Source: Pseudomonadota bacterium (GTDB lineage: Bacteria; Pseudomonadota; Gammaproteobacteria; Steroidobacterales; Steroidobacteraceae). Taken from it: DNA of 64,000 bases. Below, in pieces: positions 34,084 to 41,653 of the stretch. Under the pieces are notes generated by a model, which was not told the origin of the DNA, made no database searches, and saw only the letters and a program-made list of their open reading frames with translations. Each line of letters starts with the position of its first letter. Positions within the stretch are counted from its first letter, which is position 1. The translations under genes were made by a program, and so were the position numbers. The stretch lies in contig JAEWAF010000052.1 of NCBI GenBank assembly GCA_023391815.1, positions 5,317-69,316 of the forward strand. The letters are read 5' to 3'.

Positions 34084-35748
34084 TCAGCCGAGGCTCGGCA
34101 GATCGAGCCCCATCTTGCGAGCATGCTCGATGGCGGACTCGTATCCTGCATCGGCATGTCGCATGACGCCGCTGGCCGGATCGTTCCACAACACTCGACC
34201 GATACGCGCGGCCGCCGCCGGCGTGCCATCGCAAACGATGACCATGCCCGCATGTTGTGAGAAGCCCATGCCGACGCCGCCGCCATGATGGAGCGAAACC
34301 CACGTCGCGCCGGAAGCCGTGTTGAGCAGCGCATTCAGCAGCGGCCAATCCGATACAGCATCGGAGCCGTCCCGCATGGATTCGGTCTCGCGGTTCGGTG
34401 AAGCGACCGAGCCGGAGTCGAGGTGATCGCGGCCGATCACGACTGGAGCGCTCAATTCGCCCGACGCTACCATTTCGTTGAACGCGAGGCCGAGGCGATG
34501 GCGTTCCCCGAGGCCGACCCAGCAGATACGCGCCGGCAGACCCTGGAATTTGATTCGCTCACGCGCCATGTCGAGCCAGTTATGCAGATGTTTGTCATCG
34601 GGCAGCAGCTCTTTCACCTTGGCGTCCGTCTTATAAATGTCTTCCGGATCGCCGGACAGCGCGGCCCACCGGAACGGACCCACGCCGCGACAGAACAGCG
34701 GCCGAATATAAGCAGGCACGAACCCGGGGAACGCGAATGCGTCCGCCACCCCCTGATCGAGTGCGACCTGGCGGATGTTATTGCCGTAGTCGAATGTCGG
34801 AATGCCGAGTCGATGAAACTCGAGCATGGCCTGCACGTGCACCGCCATCGAGCGCTTCGCGGCCGCCGCAACCTCGTTCGGATTCGAGACGCGCTCAGCT
34901 TCCCAGCGCTCGACGGTCCAGCCGCCCGGCAAGTATCCGTTGACCGGATCGTGCGCCGATGTTTGATCCGTGACGGCATGCGGGCGCACGCCTCGGCGCA
35001 CCAGCTCCGGCAGAATCTCACAAGCATTGCCTCGCAGGGCGACCGATCGGGCTTTGCCGGAGCGCGACGCCTCGTCGATCAGGACGAGCGCTTCGTCCAG
35101 ATTCTTCGCACAGACGTCGACATAGCCGGTGCGCAAACGGAAATCGATGCTCGATTGACGACACTCGATGGCGAGACAGCTCGCCCCGGCCATGGTCGCG
35201 GCGAGCGGCTGCGCGCCGCCCATTCCGCCCAGACCCGCCGTGAGAATCCATTTGCCCTTGAGGCTGCCGCCGTAGTGACGGCGGCCCATCTCGACGAACG
35301 TTTCATACGTTCCCTGCACGATGCCTTGCGAGCCGATGTAGATCCAGGAGCCGGCGGTCATTTGCCCGAACATCATCAGGCCGCGGCGGTCCAGCTCGTT
35401 GAAATGTTCCCAAGTGGCCCAGTGCGGCACCAGGTTCGAGTTGGCCAGCAGCACGCGGGGCGCATCGGGGTGCGTGCGAAACACGCCTACCGGCTTGCCG
35501 GACTGAATCAGCAAGGTTTGATCCGCTTCGAGCCGCTTGAGAGTCGCGACGATGCGATCGAAGCTGTCCCAGTCGCGGGCGGCACGGCCGATGCCGCCGT
35601 ACACGACCAATTCGCTGGGCCGCTCGGCGACGTCCGGGTCGAGGTTGTTCATCAACATCCGCAGCGGCGCTTCGGTCTGCCAGCTGCGGGCGGAGAGGGT
35701 GGTGCCGCGGGGAGCGCGTATCACGCGCGAGGTGTCGACTCGTGACAT
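34084..35748 (-). CDS. hutU: Urocanate hydratase
   Basis: A 554-residue cytosolic enzyme converting urocanate to 4-imidazolone-5-propionate with tightly bound NAD+ as electrophile. The ATG at 35748 (MSRVDTSRVIRAPRG) gives the family's normal length; ten further codons upstream are open but unneeded. Signatures include WILTAGLGGMGGAQPLA (NAD binding), GNACEILPELVRRGVRPHAVTDQTSAHD, and the C-terminal HHGGGVGMGFSQHAGMVIVCDG. It lies 14 bp after hutH and two bases before hutD. Confidence 0.97.
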   Translation of the reverse strand: MSRVDTSRVIRAPRGTTLSARSWQTEAPLRMLMNNLDPDVAERPSELVVYGGIGRAARDWDSFDRIVATLKRLEADQTLLIQSGKPVGVFRTHPDAPRVLLANSNLVPHWATWEHFNELDRRGLMMFGQMTAGSWIYIGSQGIVQGTYETFVEMGRRHYGGSLKGKWILTAGLGGMGGAQPLAATMAGASCLAIECRQSSIDFRLRTGYVDVCAKNLDEALVLIDEASRSGKARSVALRGNACEILPELVRRGVRPHAVTDQTSAHDPVNGYLPGGWTVERWEAERVSNPNEVAAAAKRSMAVHVQAMLEFHRLGIPTFDYGNNIRQVALDQGVADAFAFPGFVPAYIRPLFCRGVGPFRWAALSGDPEDIYKTDAKVKELLPDDKHLHNWLDMARERIKFQGLPARICWVGLGERHRLGLAFNEMVASGELSAPVVIGRDHLDSGSVASPNRETESMRDGSDAVSDWPLLNALLNTASGATWVSLHHGGGVGMGFSQHAGMVIVCDGTPAAAARIGRVLWNDPASGVMRHADAGYESAIEHARKMGLDLPSLG

Positions 35749-35762
35749 GGCTGTTTCCTGAA

Positions 35763-37301
35763 TCAGTGGTGTTCGCACAGGCTGGGGAGTTGCAGACCGG
35801 CAGCGTTCGCGATGGAGGAGCTGCGCACCAGCGCGATGGCGGCTTCCATATCGGGCTGCATGTAACGATCGTCTTCGAGCTTCGGCACCCGATCTCGCAA
35901 GGTGGCGCGCACGGCTTCGAGAGCCGGGCTCGATGCGAGCGGCGCATGGAAGTCACAAGCCTGTCCGGCCGCGAGCAGTTCGATGGCGATCACGGCGGCG
36001 ACGTTCTCGATCATCGGGAGCAAGCGACGCGCGCCATGCGCCGCCATCGAGACGTGGTCCTCTTGATTGGCCGAGGTGGGAATCGAGTCGACGCTCGCCG
36101 GGAATGCCTTTTGTTTGTTTTCCGACACGAGAGCCGCGGCCGTGACCTGCGGAATCATGAATCCCGAATTCAATCCCGGCTTGGGCGTGAGGAACGCCGG
36201 CAAGCCTGAGAGCGCCGGATCGATCAGCATGGCGATGCGCCGTTCGGCAATCGATCCGATCTCGCACAGTGCGATCGCGATCATGTCGGCGGCGAATGCC
36301 ACTGGCTCCGCATGGAAGTTGCCGCCCGATAGCGCTTCGCCTGTATCGGAGAACACCAGCGGATTGTCGGAAACGCCGTTGGCTTCGGTGTCGAGGAACG
36401 TCGCTGCCTGTCGCAACAGATCCAGGCAGGCGCCCATGACTTGCGGCTGGCAGCGCAGGCAATAAGGATCTTGGACCCGCTCATCGTTCACCAGGTGCGA
36501 GGCGCGCAAGGCGCTGCCCGCCATCAACTGGCGTAACGCATCGGCAGCTTCGATCTGGCCGCGATGTTTACGCAGTAGATGGATGCGGTGGTCGAACGGC
36601 GTATCGGAGCCCAGGGCGGCGTCGGTGGTCAGCGCGCCGACGACCAGGGCGGTCTGGAATATGACTTCGGCTTCGAACAAGGCGGCGAGGGTCACGGCCG
36701 TTGAGAATTGAGTGCCGTTGAGCAACGCCAGGCCTTCCTTCGGACCGAGCACGAACGGTGTGAGCCCCGCGAGCGCCAGACCTTCAACGGCCGGCACTCG
36801 TCCCTGTTTCGTAAACACCTCGCCGACGCCGAGCATCGCCGCCGTCATATGTGCAAGAGGCGCAAGATCTCCAGACGCGCCGACCGAGCCTTGCGACGGC
36901 ACGACCGGAATGATGTCGTGCGCGAGCATGGTCTCGAGGAAGTCCACGGTTTCGTGACGAACCCCCGAGGCGCCCTGGCCGAGGCTGACCAGCTTCAGCG
37001 CCATCATCAAGCGCGTGATGTTTGCTGGTAGCGGCTCGCCGACGCCGGCCGAATGCGATAGCACGATGTTCTTTTGCAGTTGAACCAGATCCGCGGCATC
37101 GATGCGGACGCTGGCGAGCTTGCCGAAGCCCGTGTTGATGCCGTAGACGGGATTGCCGTCCGCGACGATTTTCGCGATGACCTGAGCGCTGCGCTCCACG
37201 GCCGGCCGGCAGGCCTCGTGCAACTTCAGTCCGGCGCCCCGATAGATGGCGCGCCAGTCAGCCAAGGTTACCGAGCCGGGGTTCAGAACAAGGACGGTCA
37301 T
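35763..37301 (-). CDS. hutH: Histidine ammonia-lyase
   Basis: A 512-residue enzyme that removes ammonia from L-histidine to give urocanate, the first pathway step. The MIO prosthetic group would form from Ala142-Ser143-Gly144 in GSVGASGDLAPLAHM. Tyr in VYGINTGFGKL and QDPYCLRCQPQV-like (VQDPYCLRCQPQVMGA) segments are the family's catalytic surroundings. ATG 37301 overlaps the hutI stop by four bases (37298-37301); the open frame beyond it to 37559 is shadow sequence over hutI. Confidence 0.97.
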   Translation of the reverse strand: MTVLVLNPGSVTLADWRAIYRGAGLKLHEACRPAVERSAQVIAKIVADGNPVYGINTGFGKLASVRIDAADLVQLQKNIVLSHSAGVGEPLPANITRLMMALKLVSLGQGASGVRHETVDFLETMLAHDIIPVVPSQGSVGASGDLAPLAHMTAAMLGVGEVFTKQGRVPAVEGLALAGLTPFVLGPKEGLALLNGTQFSTAVTLAALFEAEVIFQTALVVGALTTDAALGSDTPFDHRIHLLRKHRGQIEAADALRQLMAGSALRASHLVNDERVQDPYCLRCQPQVMGACLDLLRQAATFLDTEANGVSDNPLVFSDTGEALSGGNFHAEPVAFAADMIAIALCEIGSIAERRIAMLIDPALSGLPAFLTPKPGLNSGFMIPQVTAAALVSENKQKAFPASVDSIPTSANQEDHVSMAAHGARRLLPMIENVAAVIAIELLAAGQACDFHAPLASSPALEAVRATLRDRVPKLEDDRYMQPDMEAAIALVRSSSIANAAGLQLPSLCEHH

Positions 37302-38524
37302 CGACCTCTCCAGATGCGGGCGAATAGCGGATTGAATCCCATGCGATAAACGAGCTCGGACAGGCTGTCGACATTCCAGAGGGCCAGGTCCGCGTGCTTG
37401 CCGGCCTCCAGCGTGCCTTTCCTCGCTTCCATTCCCAACGCGCGAGCGGCCTCTCGTGTTACGCCGGCGATACATTCCTCGACCGTCATGCCGAATTGGG
37501 TCGCGGCCATATTCATCGCCAGTAACAGCGATGTGAGAGGGGAGGTGCCGGGATTGCAATCCGTAGCCACCGCCATCGCCACGCCATGTCGTCTCAGCAG
37601 CTCGATGGGGGGCCGATGCCGCTCGCGTAGGAAATAAAAGGCGCCGGGTAACATGACCGCGACCGTGCCCGATGCGGCCATCGCCGCGATGCTGTGCTCG
37701 TCGGCATATTCGAGGTGATCGGCGGACATTGCGCGATGCTCGGCGGCCAGTGCCGCTCCTCGAAGATTGGAAAGTTGCTCCGCATGCAGCTTCACCGGCA
37801 GGCCCAACTCGGCCGCCGCTTTGAATACACGCTGAACTTGTTCGGGAGAAAAGGCGATCGATTCGCAGAACGCGTCGACGGCATCGACCAGCCCTTCGTT
37901 GGTCAATATCCGCAGCGTGGGCAAGACGGTGTTGTCGATGTAGTCGTCCTTGCCGCGCGTCGACTCGGGGGGTAACGCGTGCGCGCCCAGGAAAGTGGTC
38001 GACACGCTGATCTGGCGTTCCTGCATCAGACGGCGTGCCGTCTGTAACATCTTCCGTTCGTTGTCGAGGTCCAGACCGTAGCCCGACTTGATCTCGATTG
38101 TAGTCACACCTTCCGCGATCATTGCATCCAGACGCGGCAGCGACTGTTGCATCAACTGCTCGTGACTGGCACCGCGAGTGGCGCGAACACTGGAGAGAAT
38201 CCCGCCGCCGGCGCGCGCGATCTGTTCGTAACTCACGCCTTGCAGGCGCAGCTCGAAATCCTTGGCGCGATCGCCGGCGTAGACCAGATGCGTGTGGCAG
38301 TCGATCAAGCCTGGCGTGATCCAGCGACCTTCGCAGTCATGGATGTCGGCGCCGGCTCTCGCGCTGGAGGGAAGATCGGCTTCCGGGCCTGCGTAGACGA
38401 TGCGACCGTTGCTCACCGCGACCGCGCCTCGGTCCACGATGCCCAAGCCAGCGGCGTTTCGCGACAGAGTCGCGAGCCGTGCATTGAGCCAGACGCGAAG
38501 GGTGGGCGATTGATCGAGGCTCAT
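37298..38524 (-). CDS. hutI: Imidazolonepropionase
   Basis: A 408-residue amidohydrolase opening the imidazolone ring to N-formimino-L-glutamate, step three of histidine breakdown. Metal ligands are His77 and His79 in GLIDCHTHLVYAG, with later HAEQL, SADHLEY and the catalytic Asp in VATDCNPGTSP. It is first in the minus-strand operon hutI-hutH-hutU-hutD. The start lies 30 bp from the duplicated motif (38554-38590) that separates it from hutF. Confidence 0.96.
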   Translation of the reverse strand: MSLDQSPTLRVWLNARLATLSRNAAGLGIVDRGAVAVSNGRIVYAGPEADLPSSARAGADIHDCEGRWITPGLIDCHTHLVYAGDRAKDFELRLQGVSYEQIARAGGGILSSVRATRGASHEQLMQQSLPRLDAMIAEGVTTIEIKSGYGLDLDNERKMLQTARRLMQERQISVSTTFLGAHALPPESTRGKDDYIDNTVLPTLRILTNEGLVDAVDAFCESIAFSPEQVQRVFKAAAELGLPVKLHAEQLSNLRGAALAAEHRAMSADHLEYADEHSIAAMAASGTVAVMLPGAFYFLRERHRPPIELLRRHGVAMAVATDCNPGTSPLTSLLLAMNMAATQFGMTVEECIAGVTREAARALGMEARKGTLEAGKHADLALWNVDSLSELVYRMGFNPLFARIWRGR

Positions 38525-38553
38525 GGGCGCGCGGTCATGGATCGGGCTCCGGC

Positions 38554-38590
38554 TAATGTATAGCCATAATCGTTAATGTATAGGCATAAT
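38554..38590. promoter_or_regulatory. Duplicated hut operator/promoter motif
   Basis: Two 17-bp direct repeats, TAATGTATAGCCATAAT (38554-38570) and TAATGTATAGGCATAAT (38574-38590), differ at one base and are 20 bp apart, about two helical turns. They fill the space between hutI (-) and hutF (+). The TGTATA core recalls HutC operators of pseudomonads, and CATAAT can serve as -10. The hutC gene is in this locus, so HutC is the likely binder. An ATG at 38576 lies inside the second copy. Confidence 0.65.
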
Positions 38591-38623
38591 GAATTCCGAT
38601 GCAACTGCTGTTTCGGAGCTCGC

Positions 38624-39976
38624 GTGCCAAACCTGTATGCCGATAGGGTGCTCACCGCCGATGGCTGGCGTCATTCGGTACGGCTGCAATTGCAGTCGGG
38701 GCGCATCGCGGCTTTGCAAACAGACGTTCGTGCCGAGCCGGGGGACGAACATCACGCGGTGATGGTGCCGGCCTTGGGGAATTTGCATAGTCACGCATTC
38801 CAGCGCGGCATGGCCGGCCTCGCGGAGATTGCCGGCGACAGCGCGGATAGTTTCTGGAGCTGGCGCGATGTGATGTATCGCTTCGCACTGCGCATGAATC
38901 CCGATCAACTCGAAGCGATTGCCGCGCAGGCTTATGTGGAAATGCTGGAGGCGGGATTCGGTCGAGTCGGAGAGTTTCACTACCTGCATCACGACGCGGA
39001 CGGCACGCCGTACGCGGACATCGGCGAGATGGCCGGCCGGATCGCGGCGGCCGCAGAGTCCACCGGGCTCGGGCTTTGTTTGTTACCAGTGTTCTATGCG
39101 CATTCATCGTTCGGTGGCGCGGCGCCGGGCCACGCGCAACGACGCTTCATCAACTCGCTCGATTCATATCAGCGATTGTTGGAGCGCTGCCGTCAGTTGA
39201 CCGCGAGCCTGCCGGCAGCGGAGGTGGGCGTGGCTCCCCACAGTCTGCGTGCGGTCACCAAGGATGAGCTGCTCGCCGTGGCGGACATGGCAGGCTCGGC
39301 ACCCATCCATATTCATATCGCGGAACAAACGAAGGAAGTCGATGAATGCGTTGCCTGGTCGGGGCGACGCCCGGTCGCCTGGCTGCTCGAGAACGCGCCG
39401 GTGGATGAGCGCTGGTGCCTGGTGCATGCCACTCATGTCGATGCGCGGGAAGTTGCCGGGATGGCGGAGGCGGGGGCCGTCGTGGGCCTGTGTCCAGTCA
39501 CGGAAGCGAACCTCGGTGACGGCGTGTTCCCGTTGACCGATCTGCAAGGTCAGAGCGGTCGATTCGGTGTCGGGACCGACTCGAATGTCCAGATCGGCGT
39601 CGCTTCCGAGCTGTCGCTGCTGGAGTATTCGCAGCGCCTGACCCACCGCGCGCGGAACGTGGTGAAGCGGGGTAGCCAGTCCACCGGACGCGCTATCATG
39701 GAGTACGCGCTTGCAGGCGGAGCACAAGCGCTGGCTGGCACTGGCCGCATCGAGCAGGGCGGCTCGGCGGATTTTGTGAGTCTCGACCCACGACATCCGG
39801 CGTTGTACTCGCGTGACCACGATGCACTGCTGGATGCCTGGATTTTCGCGAGCGCCGGCAATCCGGTGGATTGCGTCTGGGTCGCTGGCAAAAAAGTAGT
39901 CGAGTCGGGCAGGCATCTCGCCGCGGCGCCGATTCGAGATCGATTCCGAACCGTCATGAAGGATTTGTGTCGTTGA
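38624..39976 (+). CDS. hutF: Formimidoylglutamate deiminase
   Basis: A 450-residue amidohydrolase that converts N-formimino-L-glutamate to N-formyl-L-glutamate plus ammonia, the alternative to HutG-type formiminoglutamase. GTG 38624 is preferred over the ATG at 38576, because the latter lies inside the operator-like repeat and would add 16 unusual residues. Metal ligands are His55 and His57 in LGNLHSHAFQRG; HIHIAEQ, HATHVD and FGVGTDSNVQIGV complete the site. It is followed by hutC with overlapping ends. An N-formylglutamate amidohydrolase, needed to finish this route, is not in the window. Confidence 0.95.
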   Translation: MPNLYADRVLTADGWRHSVRLQLQSGRIAALQTDVRAEPGDEHHAVMVPALGNLHSHAFQRGMAGLAEIAGDSADSFWSWRDVMYRFALRMNPDQLEAIAAQAYVEMLEAGFGRVGEFHYLHHDADGTPYADIGEMAGRIAAAAESTGLGLCLLPVFYAHSSFGGAAPGHAQRRFINSLDSYQRLLERCRQLTASLPAAEVGVAPHSLRAVTKDELLAVADMAGSAPIHIHIAEQTKEVDECVAWSGRRPVAWLLENAPVDERWCLVHATHVDAREVAGMAEAGAVVGLCPVTEANLGDGVFPLTDLQGQSGRFGVGTDSNVQIGVASELSLLEYSQRLTHRARNVVKRGSQSTGRAIMEYALAGGAQALAGTGRIEQGGSADFVSLDPRHPALYSRDHDALLDAWIFASAGNPVDCVWVAGKKVVESGRHLAAAPIRDRFRTVMKDLCR

Positions 39977-40707
39977 CTGACCGAAGCTCTCAGCCGCTGT
40001 CGTTGCATCAGAGAATTCTCAACGACATTCAACAGCTGATTCTGACCGGCACGTGGCAGCCCGGACACAAGATTCCGGTCGAGCACGAGCTGATGAAACA
40101 GTACAACTGCTCGCGCATGACCGTGAGCAAGGTGCTGACGCAGCTTGCCAACGCCCGCATGATCGAACGCCGTCGCAAGAGCGGCAGCTTCGTCAGCCGG
40201 CCGCACTCGCAATCGGCGGTGCTCACCATCCCCGATATCAAGACCGAAGTGGCCGCGCTCGGTGTGCCTTATGGCTTCGAGGTTCTGCACAGAGCACGCA
40301 GAAGAGCGACCGCCGAGGAACGCGAGATGCTTGGGCTCGAGCGGACCGTGCCTATGCTGGAGATCGAATGTCGCCATCTCGCCGGTGAGCGGCCGTTTTG
40401 TTTCGAGCAGCGTCTGATCAATCTCGAGGCAGTGCCGGAGGCGGCCAAGGAAACATTTGCGGAGACCGCGCCAGGGGCCTGGCTGTTGCAGCGGGTTCCG
40501 TGGACGTTGGCCGAGCACCGAATCCGGGCCACCGGCGCCGAGGCTCGCAGCGCAAAGTTGCTTGGCATCGATCGAGGCGCGGCCGTGCTGACCATCGAGC
40601 GCACGACTCGCTCGGCGCAGTCGACGGCGATCACCTTCGTGCGCTTGATCTATCCGGGCGATCAGCACGAGCTGGTGGCGACCTTCTCGCCCGAACGGGT
40701 CGGGTGA
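39967..40707 (+). CDS. hutC: Histidine-utilisation repressor, GntR/HutC family
   Basis: A ~246-residue GntR-family protein of the HutC subfamily. Residues ~10-75 form the winged helix (LHQRILNDIQQLILTGTWQPG, then ELMKQYNCSRMTVSKVLTQLANARMIERR), and the rest is the UTRA effector domain (ECRHLAGERPFCFEQRLINL; TSA.TFVRLIYPGDQHELVATF-like end). HutC binds urocanate and then leaves its operators. GTG 39967 or TTG 39973 is the start; both overlap the hutF stop, so the two are coupled. It is likely to repress both hut transcripts through the duplicated site at 38554-38590. Confidence 0.94.
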   Translation: MSLTDRSSQPLSLHQRILNDIQQLILTGTWQPGHKIPVEHELMKQYNCSRMTVSKVLTQLANARMIERRRKSGSFVSRPHSQSAVLTIPDIKTEVAALGVPYGFEVLHRARRRATAEEREMLGLERTVPMLEIECRHLAGERPFCFEQRLINLEAVPEAAKETFAETAPGAWLLQRVPWTLAEHRIRATGAEARSAKLLGIDRGAAVLTIERTTRSAQSTAITFVRLIYPGDQHELVATFSPERVG

Positions 40708-40729
40708 CCGGAGGCGCAAGCGCCGGTTT
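40707..40729 (+). terminator. Possible terminator after hutC
   Basis: GGCGC-AA-GCGCC with flanking ACC/GGT pairing (a GGA bulge on the left) starts at the last base of the hutC stop and is followed by TTCCGTTT. Short loop and bulge make this a moderate call. Confidence 0.4.
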
Positions 40730-40834
40730 CCGTTTACGCAACGAGTTTGCAGCTTCCGGAACGCGCGGGATAACATGCCGTGTCGGCGGGTGTGCGCCGT
40801 CGAGCGTCATTTCCTACCCAACGCCGGGAACCGT

Positions 40835-41524
40835 ATGCCGATCGCCAAGCCGGGTGCCTCGCTCAAACAACTCCGCAAGACCCACGGATGGACGCTCGCG
40901 GATGTGAGCAAGCGCACCGGCATTCCGCCATCCACGTTGTCCAGAATCGAGAACGATCGGGTGTCGCCGACGTACGATCTGCTCGCCCGGCTCAGCCAAG
41001 GGTTGCAGGTCGATGTCGCGCAGCTGGTGTCCTCGGCCGAGGCGCCCGCGCCGGCGATGGCTGAGCAGCAGGGTCGACGCAGCCTGAATCGGCTCGGCGA
41101 CGGCGAGCTGATCGAAATGTCGAATCACACGCTGCGTTATCTCTCGACCGATCTGCTGCGCAAGCAGGTCACCCCGATTCTGTGCGAGTACCGGGCGCGT
41201 ACGCTCGAAGAGTTCGGCGAGTTCATGCATCACGCCGGCGAAGAGTTTTTGTTCGTGCTGGAAGGCGCGGTCGAGCTGCACACCGAGCTCTACGCGCCGG
41301 TGGTGCTCAAGGCCGGCGAATCGATCTATTTCGACAGCCGCATGGGCCATGCATATCTGGCGCACGGCCCTGGCGTGTGTCGCGCGTTGTCCATCAACGT
41401 GACGCCGCAGGAAGAAATGCGGAAAGCCCATGACATCGCCGCCGCCCGCGCTCGTCCTGCCAGCGAGCCCGCCAGGTCGAAGCGGGCTGCCGCCGCCAAG
41501 CAACGCCGCCGTCGCGGCGCCTGA
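40835..41524 (+). CDS. XRE-family regulator with a cupin sensor domain
   Basis: A 229-residue protein from ATG 40835 (the frame is open 20 codons further but without support). Residues ~9-62 are an XRE helix-turn-helix (LKQLRKTHGWTLADVSKRTGIPPSTLSRIEN). Residues ~115-190 are a cupin (EFGEFMHHAGEEFLFVLEGAVELHTELY; VLKAGESIYFDSRMGHAYL) that may bind a metal or small ligand through its His/Glu residues. The basic tail is Ala/Arg-rich. Such regulators often control amino-acid or polyamine use next door. It is upstream of, and co-oriented with, the TonB receptor operon, whose promoter has a palindrome it might bind. Confidence 0.9.
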   Translation: MPIAKPGASLKQLRKTHGWTLADVSKRTGIPPSTLSRIENDRVSPTYDLLARLSQGLQVDVAQLVSSAEAPAPAMAEQQGRRSLNRLGDGELIEMSNHTLRYLSTDLLRKQVTPILCEYRARTLEEFGEFMHHAGEEFLFVLEGAVELHTELYAPVVLKAGESIYFDSRMGHAYLAHGPGVCRALSINVTPQEEMRKAHDIAAARARPASEPARSKRAAAAKQRRRRGA

Positions 41525-41539
41525 GCTCATTTGTCCCAT

Positions 41540-41584
41540 TTGCAATCGTTTCCGGATGCGCGTATAAAATTCCATAAATGGAAT
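41540..41584 (+). promoter_or_regulatory. Promoter with adjacent palindromic operator for the TonB-receptor operon
   Basis: -35 TTGCAA (41540-41545), a 17-bp spacer and -10 TATAAA (41563-41568) make a good sigma-70 promoter. Directly after it is the perfect 16-bp palindrome ATTCCATAAATGGAAT (41569-41584), which covers the expected transcription start and so would act as a repressor site. The XRE-cupin protein encoded just upstream is the first candidate to bind it. The next gene starts at 41654. Confidence 0.65.
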
Positions 41585-41653
41585 AAATTCTCCATGTGCA
41601 ACGTGGCCGGCGGCCGCGGCGGCAGCAGAATAAAACGAGCTTCGGGAGTGACC

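Noticed and set aside
38576..38623. ATG 38576 as hutF start
   Set aside because: It is within the second operator-like repeat and adds 16 residues without family support; GTG 38624 gives the usual length.
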